From contig JASBNA010000002.1 of the NCBI GenBank assembly GCA_038087015.1, positions 2,294,001-2,358,000 of the forward strand: DNA of 64,000 nucleotides, read 5' to 3'. Under the pieces are notes generated by a model. The model searched no databases. It was not told the origin of the DNA and was given only the letters and a program-made list of their open reading frames with translations. Below are positions 63,491 to 64,000 of the stretch, piece after piece. The DNA comes from Cerrena zonata. Lineage: Eukaryota > Basidiomycota > Agaricomycetes > Polyporales > Cerrenaceae. The position numbers were made by a program, and so were the translations under genes. Every line of letters begins with the position of its first letter. The stretch's first letter is position 1.

Positions 63491-63951
63491 ACGAGAAGAC
63501 AATTAAAGAGTCGGGGTGGCGACGGACAGGGTGTAGAGTGCAACTAAGTGTGCGTGAAGTGTTGAACAGATGGTGAGGGCGAAGGACTAGGATGAAGTAA
63601 AAATTAAGGGAACGCTGGTCAAGTTTGGTGGGGCGTGCAAGCCACGAGTTGGGAACGGTTCGGAAGACGAGAAGGATGCCTCGAGGCTATATACTGTATA
63701 CGGAGGAGAGCGATTGACGGACCGTTGGTGATGGAGGACAATCAAGGTGTTAGACGGTTCAGACGAGGCTGTCTCCAAGGTCAATGGGGGGAATTACGAA
63801 CTGTAGCCAGGGTTAGATAGACACTCGCCTGTCTCGCCTCGACGCCAAATCAGAATCTCTGACAATCCGCGTAACTTGATGAGTCAGATCTCCCAACAAT
63901 GCATTTCCTCCCTTGTTTTGCAAATTAACCTCCAAGTTTTCACATATTGCA
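63491..63951. promoter_or_regulatory. Divergent promoter region of the kinase and right-edge gene
   Basis: 461 bp with no supported gene. A TATACTGTATA palindrome lies near 63690. Confidence 0.3.
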
Positions 63952-64000
63952 ATGTCTTTCAACTTTCACAATACTCTCGACACTTCATATGAACCGCAGT
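63952..64000 (+). CDS. Possible 5' end of a gene cut by the window edge
   Basis: ATG at 63952 opens a frame that stays open to the edge (MSFNFHNTLDTSYEPQ). It follows a T/A-rich leader and a 461-bp divergent gap, like other gene starts here. Only 16 codons are visible, so neither the gene nor a product can be confirmed. Confidence 0.35.
   Translation, partial: MSFNFHNTLDTSYEPQ

Overview
The window is a gene-dense stretch of a fungal nuclear genome, most likely a basidiomycete of the mushroom-forming group (Agaricomycotina). The grounds are short introns of about 47 to 90 nt in almost every gene, GT-AG borders with YAG acceptors, tight gene spacing on both strands, and gene families typical of these fungi (DUF4246 proteins, a MARVEL protein, an RNAi-type RNA-dependent RNA polymerase, a GRAM-VASt sterol-transfer protein). 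No prophage, CRISPR array, tRNA, rRNA or intact transposon was seen. Exon borders below were placed by eye from splice sites, reading frame and protein family, so single borders may be off although gene identities are mostly firm.

Layout. 1-9.7 kb: a Ser/Pro-rich protein running off the left edge (-), a voltage-sensor-only membrane protein (-), a hypothetical C-terminally membrane-anchored protein (+), and a four-cysteine zinc-binding protein (-). 10-21.3 kb: RNA polymerase III factor Bdp1 (+), UDP-glucose 4-epimerase (-), THO complex subunit 1 (-), a VHS-GAT trafficking protein (-) and a small coiled-coil protein (+). 21.9-30 kb is the most accessory-like part: a DUF4246 protein (+) converging on an MFS transporter (-), followed by a secreted GH92 alpha-mannosidase (-). 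30.7-41 kb: the parvulin Ess1/Pin1 (+), an RS-rich protein (+), importin-9/Kap114 (-) and malic enzyme (+). 41-50 kb: MARVEL protein (-), LysM membrane protein (-), U1 snRNP protein A (+, with apparent frameshifts), acidic protein (+), a flavin-binding PNPOx-like protein (-) and a CorA/Alr1-type magnesium transporter (+). 50.5-64 kb: RNA-dependent RNA polymerase (-), GRAM-VASt lipid transfer protein (-), a PX/AGC kinase (-) and the first codons of a further gene (+) at the right edge.

Most genes are housekeeping (transcription, mRNA export and splicing, nuclear import, central metabolism, lipid and ion transport) and do not form one pathway. Several are arranged head-to-head with 220-360 bp between start codons. 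The most notable sequence-level points are microexons (12 nt inside the catalytic motif of the RNA-dependent RNA polymerase, 9 and 17 nt in malic enzyme, an ATG-only coding exon in Ess1), two candidate GC-AG introns, three frame-disrupting indels in U1A, and a three-copy ACGCGT cluster in a bidirectional promoter. I found no convincing previously undescribed multi-gene system.
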